In this document: in pieces, positions 52,801 through 63,475 of the stretch
Position numbering within the stretch: the stretch's first letter is position 1
Layout: each line of letters begins with the position of its first letter
NCBI GenBank assembly: GCA_037389465.1
Contig: JAZARR010000212.1
Location: forward strand, 4,983,001 to 5,047,000
Length of the DNA: 64,000 nucleotides
Source of the DNA: Baylisascaris procyonis
Taxonomy: Eukaryota; Nematoda; Chromadorea; Rhabditida; Ascarididae
Direction: 5' to 3'
Notes under the pieces: generated by a model
What the model was told of the DNA's origin: nothing
Databases searched by the model: none
What the model saw: only the letters and a program-made list of their open reading frames with translations
Translations under genes and position numbers: made by a program

Positions 52801-55800
52801 CATTTAATTGCAGTAATATTGCAGAAAAAAATGCTTATTTTTCTGCTCTCATTAGTAGATCACAACACGGTTCTGAATTGATCAGCATTTCTCAATTTGC
52901 ATTTCACTCGTATAATCTTCTTACCTGTTCAAAGTCGCTCTGTCCGCAAAATACTGTTAGGCTCATTGTGCTATACTTTCTTGTGACAGAATGTTAAACG
53001 TTGTAAATGGAAAATGTGATGTCAAATGTTTTTGAACGAAGAACAGTATATTCTTTACTTATTTTAGGTGTTAGCTTAGTAATCTTCTCGTTAATCTACG
53101 GAGTAAAGGTGCACCTATGAATCTATCAAGCGGTTTTTTTGTCATAGCACGACTCCGTTGCTTAGCATCGTCGTGGTAGGAAAAATCTCTCGTGCTGTAT
53201 ATTTGTCATTGGACTTTTTTTCAGTATTAATGTATGTATCCTCAACAGTTTAAAGCGTGTTGTTTTTGCGAAGAGCACTTCACCCCTTTCTTTCTTAACC
53301 AATCTTTTGTACAAACTTTTGAAAGTGCAGTTAAGTCCGAGTCTGCACTGCACTGCTTTTAAAAAGCTCGTCGTTAAGGAGATAATTTCAGAAAAAGAAG
53401 CTTCTTGTCCAGGATCTCATCTCAGAGGACTATTCCAGGAAATGTTTGACGTTCTGCTGGATGAGAACCAACTAGAAGACGCATGTGAACACTTGGCAGA
53501 TTATTTGGAGTCGTATTGGCGAGCCACACATCCACCGGTGAAATCGCCGCCGAGAATCAAACGGAACCCTATGGAGAACAGAGGACCCTCGACCCTGTTC
53601 ACACCTGCGCAAATGATGCAGGGTATGCTGAAAGGTTATTTGGAGGCTAGGGAAATAGTTCAGCTTCATGAAAGTGCCTCCTTTAGGCGTGGAATCTTTC
53701 TGAGCAATTCCCATCTCCTTCATATTTGTTGAGAGTTGATGAACCGCAAAAACCAAAGCCTTCAACAAATGAGCCATGCGCAGACGGTACACAAGCAGTC
53801 TGAAAGTTTGCGGATAAAATCTTAAACGGGCTCACACGGAAACATAGTTTTCGATGCATTTTCCTATCAAAAGCAAAGTCATTCAGCGCTCAAATTTTGA
53901 TTTCATTGGTTAAAAAAATACCTCTGGCGAAAATATTGTGAGGGAATCTAAAAATAATATATCTCACGCTTGCTTGGAAAAAGTGTGCTGTAAATTTTGA
54001 TTGGAAATAGGAAGCCATAATGATATTTTCTGCGATTAGGGCAGAGAGGACGAACTCACATATGTACTTGAAATCTTACGTCCTCGAAATGGGATTTAAA
54101 AAAAAAAGAAGCAATAACTTCAATTTGGTCGGCTTTGAAAGATCCTACAAGTCGTTTAAAGAGTATGATGCAAAAAAAAAAAACATACCGGCGTTTTTCG
54201 GTATTAGTTTTTTTTTTTAAGTTCAATGACAGCTGTAAAACGAGCGAGATGTTACCGTAACCGGTATTTTGTGCTGTCGCGCTGTCGTTGTTGAGTGATA
54301 CTGTAGATTCCATCTTGATCGAGGGTTCATAATGATCTCTTTCATCGAAATCAATTAAAAAGAAAGTAGCGACGCCATGTTATTTCAAAAATTCCACACC
54401 TTTGATTTAATTCTTCTGACTGGCATAGCAAAAGATACAGACCTTAGGCCTCATTCTTCATGAACTCTCAGTTTAGTCTGCTGCATATCATGTTCTAATG
54501 TTATTGTTATTCGATTAGAGCAGCAGAAGACATCTGCATGACAAGCATCACAGCCACTTTTCCATATCGTAAAAAATCCTCTATGCATCAACAACCTATC
54601 GACCTCTTGCATTACGTCTTATTGTAATTTCCTGAAAATGCTCAGATTTGCCGACGTAAATGCGTTTCTCGTTTCTCATTTATTCGAAAGTCTTTAAGAT
54701 AGATTCAAACTTATGATTTCGAATAAATTTGTGCTCAGTGGCAGAATTTTCGCAGCCTTAGCAGTTTTTTTCTCAGGAGTGAATCAAGGACAACTTGCAA
54801 ACGCCAATATGTCGATGGGGACAGGCAGTATCGGTGTGCCAAATCCGAGGAACCCGAAACTTGTGCCGACCATTAATCTCCCTCCGGTGAGCTAAATTTT
54901 CATTTACTCAACGAGGATGCAGTAATAGTTCACTGGCCTTGAAATTTGGATCGTTGCTTTGGTACAATTTAGTAAAGGAAATTATAAGATGCATCTTTGT
55001 GCATTCCTGTAGGAAAACTCTAAATGAATTTTCGGCCATGCATAATTGGTAGCTTTTGATGATTTTGGTTCAGCTTGGGATTCATTAATGGGCTGTACCA
55101 CCCGAATTTCTTTATTCACGAATTTTAGATTTAGTTCTTCATGGTCGTTTTCAATGAGCACTTCATGAGCTGGACGAGTTGACTTCATTCCTAAGGGGCA
55201 AATATTTTAATTAAATGTCATTCGGTTAGTGGCAAGGCAACTTGTGAATGACTCATGAGGATGAATAATCAGATGAGTGCTTCAGATACTAACATATTAG
55301 TAGGGAAAATTTTGACGTTTTAATGCATCTCATATAGTAATGGGCTACATTTCCTTTTAAAAAAGTGTTTTTTGTGAACGTTATGAGTAGGTGAATGTGA
55401 GCTAGGTTTGCATTCGGATTGAACAGTTTCTTGCAAGTGCTCAAAATAAATTTTCACTTATTTCAGTACTTTTGCAACAAAATTAATTAGCAGTCTTTCA
55501 TTCAAAATTTCGATAAAATTTCGTTCGTCATCTACCTGACATTGCAACAAATTTTTGCCGGTGTTCGTCTGATAACAGAACTCTTTCGTCACTTAGGATA
55601 ATTAGTGAAAAGCCTGTACGAACGTCAATCCTCTGTAATCAATTGATTGATGCAATATTATATTCCCCGAAAAATTCATTAAGGAACAGCTTTCAACTGC
55701 ACTTTCCCGCATAGATGGTTCCTGATAAGTTGCGTTCTGCAACTTTGACTTTTTGTCTTTTGTTGCATGAAATCTTGGTTAGACGATGTCTCTTGTCATC

Positions 55801-56272
55801 TTCTTCCTGTACTTACCCCTGTCACCATGTAAAATAATCTTTATTTGCGAGTGCAGCGAGTTGTAAAAACAGTCCAGCGAGAATCGATCGCTTCTAAAAC
55901 GACTCATATATAGTAAGAAAGTTTTGGAGTAGTAACTAGATGGGAATTGGAGATAGAAGGGGGAGGTGACAAGGTGTAGGTGTTCAGGTGTAACGGTATG
56001 TGAGGGTGGAAAGTTTTCAGCCGAGTATGCATTCAAATGCTAGCTCATCATCGCCATATGGTATGCAGGCAAGTGCTTCGCAGTACGATGATGGCTTACA
56101 GCCACAAGCGGCAGCAGCAGCTCGTATGGGCGTACCCTCATTGGCACCTCCTGGCGCACAGCGACAAATGGCCTATCGAGGCGATCAACATGGTTTCGAT
56201 GAGTATGACGAGGAAGATTTCCGCCCCAACGGAGCCACTCCTTATGATACACGAGCCGGATATCGCTATTGA
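45808..56272 (+). CDS. ccb-1: Voltage-gated calcium channel beta subunit (CACNB / ccb-1), 5' exons not found
   Basis: Cytoplasmic beta subunit that binds the alpha-1 pore I-II linker and sets channel trafficking and gating. Twelve exons join in phase: 45808-45927, 47270-47392, 47753-47871, 49320-49408, 50063-50166, 50648-50787, 51203-51318, 51864-52015, 52654-52749, 53439-53622, 54777-54886, 56021-56272; 534 residues. The start is the family motif SGDSNYS..ESDF and LERAK. SH3 domain about residues 41-120 ([38 protein letters not shown]), variable HOOK linker about 122-185 ([15 protein letters not shown] to KKKLMFKK), guanylate-kinase-like domain about 186-386 ([69 protein letters not shown]), then a Gly/Asn/Ala-rich tail. 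As in the family, the GK domain lacks the ATP-binding P-loop. The true N-terminus lies upstream. Confidence 0.95.
47077..47172. mobile_element. Hairpin element with near-perfect 27-bp arms, SINE or MITE remnant
   Basis: The left arm (about 47077-47104, ATAATGAGTG...TGACCAATGAAA) is the reverse complement of the right arm (about 47145-47172) with a single mismatch. The central 40 bases include GAGGTCGCGGGTTCGTCCCC; the GGTTCGTCC core resembles a tRNA B-box, which suggests a tRNA-derived SINE or a folded tRNA-like relic. The right arm runs directly into an AT microsatellite. It sits in intron 1 of ccb-1, just upstream of the SH3-encoding exon. Confidence 0.6.
47169..47241. repeat. AT microsatellite in ccb-1 intron 1
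   Basis: About 36 AT units abut the right arm of the hairpin element and end 29 bases before the exon at 47270. Confidence 0.97.
49797..49873. repeat. AT microsatellite in ccb-1 intron 4
   Basis: About 38 AT units lie between the exons ending 49408 and starting 50063. The Ile-Tyr frame read through it on the plus strand joins the real exon by chance. Confidence 0.97.
50250..50331 (+). other. Possible cryptic or alternative exon in ccb-1 intron 5
   Basis: TATTTTCAG is followed by an open stretch in the phase left by the previous exon (reads [20 protein letters not shown]) and closes at a G/GTCAGA donor, where the phase no longer fits exon 6. Phase-compatible inner donors (GTTCAC, GTGCAT) exist but are weak. 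The peptide resembles no known CACNB segment as I recall it, so this may be a decoy splice site. Confidence 0.25.
50339..50357 (+). repeat. Uninterrupted run of 19 G followed by G-rich purine tract
   Basis: The run continues as AAGGGGGAGGGAGAGGAGAG to 50377. Such runs are hard to sequence and can form quadruplex structure. It lies in ccb-1 intron 5, on the transcribed RNA as G. Confidence 0.9.
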
Positions 56273-57434
56273 GAGAATTTGTTTCCTATATGATGGGTAC
56301 ACATACACTGCTCAGACAAACCGGGAATCGCAACAACATATTCACAGTGGGGTGTACGTTTTCAAAAATCAACTTCTTTACAAAGCAAGCTGGAAGTTAT
56401 TTTTTGTTCATTTTAATGAGGAAACAAATCCTCAGAGAACTATCTATACTATTCTAAAAGTTTTACGCTTCTAGACATCAAAGAACAACATTGAATGTGG
56501 ACCGATAATGTACGTCGAAAATGTTTTCAAAAGAAGTGAATGTTCCAAAGCGAAAACTATTAGTTGGAAAGAATTATATATTCGCTAATTGTGACCTCTC
56601 GTGAAGAGGTGAATTACACTTATACCAAAGATTTAGTGTGAAGGGATTTAAGAAAGTGCAGAATAGAGCGATTAGAAAAATTCACAAAATCCCTACTAGT
56701 TTTTTCATTGATGGAACTAGCCAGTTCTCACAAAATGTATATCGTCGAGCAAATGTCTTTTCCCAATCTTTCGGCCCACATTTTGACCGGCCAGCAGTGA
56801 ATGTGTTGCATGTTCAAAAGGTGTATGTGTGGCCATCGTTCAGAATGATACAGTCATGAAGCAGTTATATCAGTGAATATGCCAAATCTTTGTTGAATTT
56901 TGTTTTCTTCTATATCTTACCCAGAGTATCTTTATTGTGAATGAAGAGCAAAGCTTTAAAAAAAAAAGGAGAACCCTTTAAAGCAACACCTTAATCGTAT
57001 CCAAAGTTTTTTTTTTTCATCTGCAAATCGCACACATTTCTCCCACAGAGCGATTGAGATGTTCGATCGATCAATCGTCAGATATGTGCTACTTCCAATA
57101 TAATCAAATATATCTGTAGAGTTAAGGCTTGGTTGGAAAGTTTCAAAGGCTACTGAAATCCTCGATCCTTTTCAGTGCGTTTATAATTATGGCGCATTTC
57201 CTGAAAAGACTGGAATTTGCATTTAACACTCGTTCTACCCCCTAACTCGGTGGTGAATACGCACTCACGTTTAGTGCCCGTTTATGAAAGTAGCTGATGC
57301 AGTGGTGTTGCCAACCTCGCAAGCTGATCTCCCGTTGTGAAGCGGTGGCACTTCGATGTGTAAAAATTAGGCTCAAGTAAAATTATAGTTCTAGTGCAGG
57401 TTAAACGTGTGCTGATCAACATTTTTTGAGCATT
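56273..57434. other. Downstream region of ccb-1
   Basis: Holds the ccb-1 3' UTR. The plus-strand frame at 56638-56859 begins KGFKKVQNRAIRKIHKIP, which loosely recalls the LINE pattern LQRVQNRAARLI, but the remainder does not fit and it is short. No other gene is supported. Poly-A and poly-T tracts occur at 56957-56968 and 57008-57019. Confidence 0.4.
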
Positions 57435-57943
57435 TTACAGGAAATCATTCATCCGCTCAGTATGAGCTGTGATGCTTTGCTGCATCCTGCATATTTTGGC
57501 TCCTGATTGTCGACTCTCAGGTAAACTTTTTTTACGAGAAAATGCGATATTGGAACTATCACAGTTTGTTTGCGGGATTATTCCCGTATAACATTGGGTG
57601 GCCTTCCAGGTCATAAATTTCCCACGTGCACGAAGTTGAAGGGGAATGTCGGTAGTGATCGTATCCTACCAAGAGAACAAACTGAGGGAAAGGTTTAAGT
57701 CGGCAGGTTGAAGACTGTGTAAGCGGACGAAGTCGGCTGATATTGGCGAGGTTGCTGAGTTAACCACAGATGAGACATTTGATAAAAGTGAGGGGCACTC
57801 ACCAATAAGGTCTTGATGCCCCAGGTAAGCCTTACTGGGAGAATGTCCGATTCTTCTTCGCTCTTTCCTTTACGTGACTTTTTATCGGACTCCTCATCGT
57901 CTGGTGGTAATGTATGTCCGGGGAACCGGAAGGTTCTAGGCAT
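57435..57943 (-). CDS. Candidate two-exon gene fragment, unrecognised
   Basis: A minus-strand stretch ending at 57803 reads TLPPDDEESDKKSRKGKSEE and VRLTWGIKTLL and stops at a strong GTGAGT donor in phase 0. A TTGGTAG acceptor at 57666-57667 opens a second stretch, 57435-57665, in the same phase (DTITTDIPLQLRARGK... to TAA), for 76 more residues. Another frame in the second stretch also reads like protein (YDHYRHSPSTSCTWEIYDLE), so the true frame is not settled. Met 57943 is preceded by an in-frame stop and could be the start. I know no matching family. Confidence 0.3.
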
Positions 57944-59470
57944 TCCTCAATATTTTTGTTTCCACCGCTCTTTGACGCATTGTTTTGAGATGCTTCGATT
58001 CTTACTGCTTCATGGAAACCGCTGTCGTGTTCATCTCTTAGAAATTCGAAGCTGCGCATTTTGCAGCCATCTCGACGCCACGATTTTCAAGGAACTTGTT
58101 TGAAGACGAAGGTTTTGTTAGGTCGATGCCCAATTTTCCCCTAAATTTTGGAGGTTACAACAACAATTAATAACGTTTTCGAGCGTGACAGTATTCTTTA
58201 GATTTTTTGGTGAAAGGGATGCGAGCGATGGGATTACTCAGATGGAAATATTTTCTGCGAAGGTTTAGGGAGGTGGGGTATCGAAGATTGGAGCTTATTG
58301 AGGAGCAGTCGTATATTGTTCCGGGCAAAAAGGGTGCATTTTTCAAGGCTTGAAGTGCAAAAAGGATAATAGGTGAGATAGTAGAGCAGTCGATGCGGCT
58401 GGCTCAAGCAGCCAGTATACCTCGAAAATCTTTTGTGCACAGATCCCCGAGGTGCACTTTTTCGGCCGTCTAACAAACTTCTAATTTTCATCTTTCCCAT
58501 ATCTCTAATTTCTATAATCCTCACCATTGCCTCCAAACAAGGTGTGTAAGATCTCGCCCTTTTCCTCTACCAGCTGAGCAGTCGATGGAGGCTCTATACC
58601 GCTTTTCAGATGGAACCATCTGCCCGTGAGGGAGGAACTGCAGCATCTAAGGACAGGCGACCTAGCTCCTACAAAAGTAGGAAGAACTTCATCCCTAGGT
58701 AGTCGCGCTCGCGAAGAAGGGGCGAATTTTCCCTCTGCGATGGCAAGAAATGGGAAGGGAATGTGATCTCATAAGAAAAGAATTTCGCCGCACAGAAGCT
58801 TGAAATTCCCATGCTTCTCAATGCTGCAGTGCTTTTAAAAATCTGACCTGTTCGGCCACTCTGTATTGATTATCAGTCTTCATTTATGCTTGAGCTTATT
58901 TCTTTATCAACACAGCTACATAATAGTTGGCCGAATAGACCGAAGAAATTTTAAGGGTTCAACCCAGCTACATAATAGTTGGCCGAATAGACCGAAGAAA
59001 TTTTAAGGGTGACATAGAAGGAATCAACTCCCGATTATTTGGATAACTAGGTGTTTGCACTGAGTATATCGTTTACGCGGAGACTTCTCACATAAGCTAC
59101 CAAAAAAAGGCCACTTAAACCCAAAAAGCATCGACTTTTTACTGAAGTGCGTCAGAACAGTTTTATGCGATCGGAGTTCACATAAGAAGTAGTGACAATC
59201 ATTTCACCCGTGCCCAATTCGTAATGACGTCCGGCAGAATAGTATACGGGTCCTATTCTGTTCTTCGTATGTATTAGGAGCCTTCCGGACAATTTTTTCA
59301 GCAGTCATCTTTTTTAGGGACCACCTCAAAATTTATGGTTTACCAGGCGGCATGTTTGCAGCCTGGTCTTGTCTACGAATTCCACATTTCGCAGGCGACC
59401 TTGGTGTGTGCGCCAGCTGGTTGAAATTATAGCGTTTAAATGTTTCTCATTAAAATTGCCATATGGTTAA
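57944..59470. other. Intergenic region with short frames and a tandem duplication
   Basis: Open frames on both strands (57813-58103 plus, 58234-58536 minus) have no domain and no consistent splicing. The GC-richer stretch 58560-58760 shows no recognisable product. A 46-bp duplication lies at 58913-59010. Confidence 0.4.
58913..59010. repeat. Tandem duplication of 46 bp with a 6-base spacer
   Basis: The block from CAGCTACATAATAG to TTTTAAGGGT occurs at 58913-58958 and again, without mismatch, at 58965-59010; the period is 52 bases and TCAACC separates the copies. Exact identity points to a recent event. Confidence 0.93.
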
Positions 59471-60082
59471 TTTCAACTTTCGACACCAATATTTTCTCAG
59501 GCTGGGAGTGAGGTCACTTCTGCAAATTACAGTATCCGTGACCTTGGTGTTGTGGTCGATCCCTTATCTTCACTGAAGGCTGTAGTATTCAGCTGTTGCG
59601 TTAACAAATCGTCCAAAATTGCAACCAGCACTCTTTGCCTCTCGCCACACAGACTTACTGAAAAATGTCGTAAAGCTTTCATGCTTACTGCTGACCCACT
59701 TTGGAAAGTTACCTCTCCGCGTTGTATCATACTTTTGTTTCTAATAGCAAATTAATAGAAAAGATTTCACTTGCACCACGTTTGAACTGAAGTTGTGTAA
59801 TATTGCATGCTCGAATTCGATTTGATCCTATGCTACAAAATTATGCGCGATTTTCCTGTTATCCCCTTCTCATAAATGTCTCATTCGACCAGTCCCATGA
59901 CCAATGTGCTCATCAACCTCAGATCCACAAAAACGTTGCATCGCAAGCAATGTGCTATAGGGCTTCCAGTTCTGGGAGGACGTATTCCCCCCTATAATAT
60001 CGTTCATGGACTCATTCTTTCATCCTTCAAACGCCGATCAACTCATCTCGATCTGCATGTTATTGTCGATTTCATTCACTGA
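59471..60082 (+). mobile_element. Decayed non-LTR retrotransposon fragment
   Basis: The plus-strand frame 59471-59755 contains NYSIRDLGVVVDPLSSL, matching the IRDLGVVxD signature that follows the reverse transcriptase core in CR1- and jockey-like LINEs, then an Ala/Lys-rich helix (EKCRKAFMLT). About 120 bases later, in another frame (59876-60082), LSSFKRRSTHLDLHVI fits the downstream LINE pattern L..L..RR...DL. Frameshifts between the pieces show the copy is dead. The upstream RT core was not found. Confidence 0.55.
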
Positions 60083-60832
60083 ACCTCTCGTTGTTTCAGA
60101 TATTACTATTGTTGAAACTTTATGGGCGAAATGTTGACTATCTCTTTGTTCATTATTTTATTTTCTTTTTCTATTTTTCTTTCACACACAAGCGAATTTG
60201 TTCTCCCATATTGGGATGTGGAAATAAATGTAGAATAAAAATTTTACCCGGCATTGAGAAAATCCTTGTTGTCCATTGCAACATGAAGTGCTCGTTAAAA
60301 TGTTGTGCAAACTCGAAGGAACTAGTCCCTTCAGTGCGGGCGTCGTTTCTCCCCACAGATGTCGTGTCTCGTGATGCAGCATTGATAGCGCGACGGACAT
60401 AAATTGTTTTAAAAAAAGCATAGCCCGAAAGAGCAAAAATCATGGTATTTCACATCTCGGGAAGCAAAAAAATGTGAAGCTAAAGTTAGAAAGATAAGAC
60501 AGCAAGGTTGGATAGAAAAATATAGTAACTAGATAGAAAAAAAGAATAAATTAGATAGAGTGGTAAAAGTGAAGAGAAAAGGAATTATTAAATAGGCAGA
60601 ATTAGATACAGGCATATTATTTGTTCCAAACATAATTAGACACAGGGAAGATGAGTAATAGGTACGCAAAAAATTGCTTGTTTTGTTTCAAAAAACAAAT
60701 GTAAGTGCGAGGCAGGAAAAGATGTGATACATATGTGTAAGCAGCGCAGCAGCTTTAGCACGGTTCAGTACACCAATTTCTGAACATGCGTACTCTTTAT
60801 GTGAATTTGCTTTCCCACTCAAACTATTTCAG
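60083..60832. other. Region between LINE relic and candidate terminal exon
   Basis: A plus-strand frame at 60091-60402 has a hydrophobic start and a basic end but no domain; it may be further LINE debris. From 60470 to 60660 the plus strand is strongly A/G-rich (GATAGAAA-type words repeated). No gene is supported. Confidence 0.4.
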
Positions 60833-61062
60833 ACTTGCAAACGAAACTGGAAAAGCACCACTTTTCGCTGCACATTGTCAAGAAGATTGTTGGAAGAACG
60901 AAGCTGGTGACGACAAACTTCGTTACGACATCGACATCGCTCAACGAGTTGCGATATTGGCTAATAAATGGAGCACGTCACAGACCACCCACGAAGATTC
61001 CACCTCGAAACCATCGGCGCAGATGCACTTATAATGAGCGTTTGTACACAAACTTTAATTAA
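60833..61062 (+). CDS. Candidate terminal exon of an unrecognised gene
   Basis: A clean TATTTCAG acceptor at 60825-60832 opens a stretch that reads LQTKLEKHHFSLHIVKKIVG, continues through TSLNELRYWLINGA and a basic tail (PPRNHRRRCTYNERLY), and stops at 61062. A second frame over the same bases (ANETGKAPLFAAHC..., stop at 61034) is also open. Neither matches a family I know and no upstream exon was identified, so either one frame is a real 3' exon or both are chance. Confidence 0.3.
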
Positions 61063-61657
61063 CTTAGCTGTTTCGTCCTAGGCCTCATCTCCTACTTCCT
61101 CCCCTCACTTCCCTCAACATCATCTAAAAAGTGAAAATTTGGTGAACAATGGAAATCTTCGTCTGCCATGAAACATACCGCATGCTCTCGACATGTTCTT
61201 AAACAATTTGCTTTCAACGACCGAATAGCAGTTATGCGTCTTTTTCATTATCAATAGTTCCTCACTGTTAACGCTATACAGTCTAGTCTCACACTCCGAA
61301 ATCATGCGGATTTTAACGCATTTCCCGTATGATGCATATTAATGGAGGCATATCGTTTTAAAACAGATAAGTCACCCACTACTAGAAGGTGAAATTTCAA
61401 AATTTATTCAACAAAAGGCAACGTGCAAAATACGCCAAGAAACACCAATATAACGAGAAAATAAAACAATAAGCGAGATCGCGGTTGCTAATTAAGACGG
61501 CGAGATCTTGGTGTAAGAGCTGGCATCTCTGCTTCAATGAAATTACTGCCTACGCAGCAACTCACTGACTACGTTTCCGGTCAAATAAAGAAAACCAACA
61601 ATTTTACGAACTGTCCTCAGCAAGTGGTAAGATGGGAATCTGCTCACCGCAATTTAG

Positions 61658-61963
61658 GAGCTAACCTGCGATAGTCTTTTAGTAATCCGTAGATACCTAC
61701 AGCCACCAGAAATCATATCACGTCTCCTTCGCCATAGTGACCAATCCACCAACATTTTATCAAAACAAAAAGGAATCAACAAACAATCAACATACAACGT
61801 TCTGCTATTTACAGCAGCCGAATTTGCGAAAACCCAGCGACTAATCAAACAGAAAAAGTTTAACAATAACTTTCTCCATCCGCTTATGCGTTTTGACAAC
61901 AACTTCTATTTTGCAGCCACTGAACTTTTCATCAATGTTACTGAGGCAGTCAACAAAACATGA
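61658..61963 (+). other. Unassigned 101-codon open frame antisense to the LSD1 3' region
   Basis: After an AATTTAG acceptor-like site the plus strand stays open for 101 codons (ELTCDSLLVIRRYLQPPEII near the start, FAATELFINV near the end) with no early Met. The opposite strand is open too (61654-61902), so codon bias alone cannot decide. No domain is recognised. Confidence 0.25.
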
Positions 61964-61990
61964 TGTCATGACAAAGTGCGAACCAACATT

Positions 61991-63475
61991 TTACTCAACC
62001 AACGAAGACATCTCTTCATCTTCGCAGTAGAAAGGACTGTATGGACAACCAATGAGCTCATCGGCGATACGGCCTGCCTCACGCAAACCTGATAGAAACG
62101 CTCCATGCACCTGCAACAGACCTCATATACCACACAACCTCTAAACTCCAAAAGAAGAGCTCACTGCAAATAAGAATCATTGTAACTAAATGTGAGTAAA
62201 GCAAATGCTCTAAGTTCAAAAGTGCCACATCTGCTTATCAGTAATGTGACATAAAAGCAGACATAAAATTTGAACCGGAAATATTTACAATTACGGTGCC
62301 CCAGCCACAGAAAAAAATAGTATAAGCCAAACTTTTTGAAAAACTTTGTCTCTGACTTTGGCCATTCCAGTGTTCAATGGAAGGTAAAAATGGCTCAAAC
62401 GACTCAACTGACTCATGATCCCATAAATTTATTCCTGCCTAAAGAAAACAAAACTGATCTATGTGATTCTCAACAGCTCGTTGATCAAACTATATCAGTT
62501 AACCATTAAGTAATGGTTAACTGATATAGTTGAAAAAAACCTGATAGTTGGCAGCCCCTTCAGCCCCTTCTACCTACGTCCTTGTCCAAGGGTAAATAAT
62601 ATCAATGCAGATATCAACTTTTTTACTCGATCAAATTTGTTCGCCAGCAACAACGAAGGAGGGGAGGCACATTTCATCAGGGCAGGCAAAAGTGTCGTCG
62701 ACATCCAAGTTTCGATGGAAACTTAACAGGCTTAAAAGAACAACGACAACAGACTTTTGAGATCCCTCAGTTGAGACTGAGCAGAAAAATCCAACTTATT
62801 CGAAAGTTCTGAAATTTTCCCAAAACCTCGTAAGCTACAATTAACATCGCTTACCTACATTTACCTAATACTGACAAAGGTTTTCATTTCATCTCGCGCA
62901 TATCTCCGACATTTATATGCGCTAAGCGACATTGCACGCTGAGTGCAAAAGAGCCGAGTCAAAAGCTTCGAAAAACTTCGCATGCGAAGATTCAGTGAAT
63001 GTTTGAAAAACTTCAGATACGAAACTCCTTATCCATTAATGAGTAAATCTGTCGGATATGGAGAGTTCCTCTATTTCCCTGAGCCATGCAAGCGGGAGAA
63101 AAAGTGATATGTACCACTCTTCGCCTATGCTGATGTATCGTCGATAACTAAAGCGTCCTTTAAAAGTTGCCAGTTTTTTCAAGCTTATGTAGTAATAAAA
63201 AACGAGAGATCCCACACCCTTGTTTTTCAGCCTCCTATCTCTACACCAATTATTATAAAAATTCATAAAAATTTGTGACATGGGCAATCACGATCAATGA
63301 CCATTTGACCAATAATTTGACCAACGACCAATGACCAATAATTCTGCCGACAAACACCTAAAAGGAAGCGTTACCGATGAGGGATAGTTGCGATTCGTAT
63401 GTTCTCCGGCAAAGAAAACTTTCAAACGACCTTGCGCATCACACACCGGCATGGCAAGCTCATCGTATGTATCAC
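61991..63475 (-). CDS. LSD1/KDM1-type histone lysine demethylase, C-terminal two exons
   Basis: C-terminal end of a flavin-dependent amine oxidase that removes methyl groups from histone H3 lysine 4. Two minus-strand exons are in the window, 63375-63475 and 61991-62110, joined in phase for 73 residues. The first reads GDTYDELAMPV, then LKVFFAGEHTNRNYPSS; the second VHGAFLSGLREAGRIADELI and a short acidic tail ending MSSLVE. FFAGEHTxRNYP..VHGAxLSGLREAGRIAD is the FAD-binding end of LSD1 (KDM1A); LSD2 and monoamine oxidases differ in these positions. C. elegans has LSD1-type genes spr-5 and lsd-1; which one this matches cannot be told from the fragment. The next exon upstream lies past the right edge, since 63476-64000 shows no fitting coding stretch. 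The 1264-bp intron carries a perfect palindrome. Confidence 0.9.
62488..62531. other. Perfect 21-bp-arm palindrome with 2-base centre
   Basis: AACTATATCAGTTAACCATTA (62488-62508) is followed by AG and its exact reverse complement (62511-62531). It lies in the LSD1 intron. No flanking direct repeat longer than a few bases is evident, so it is either the two ends of a collapsed inverted-repeat element or a structured site. Confidence 0.92.

Noticed and set aside
53307..53438. Upstream extension of the open frame before the ccb-1 [13 protein letters not shown] exon
   Set aside because: The ATTCCAG acceptor at 53432-53438 joins the previous exon in phase and matches the family; the upstream codons are intron.
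53623..53732. Read-through of ccb-1 exon 10 past the GTATGC donor
   Set aside because: The strong donor and phase-1 match to the exon at 54777 favour splicing; the read-through tail has no family support, though an intron-retaining isoform is not excluded.
56638..56859. Plus-strand frame starting KGFKKVQNRAIRK as a LINE protein
   Set aside because: Only the first dozen residues resemble the LINE helix; the rest lacks the expected following motifs.
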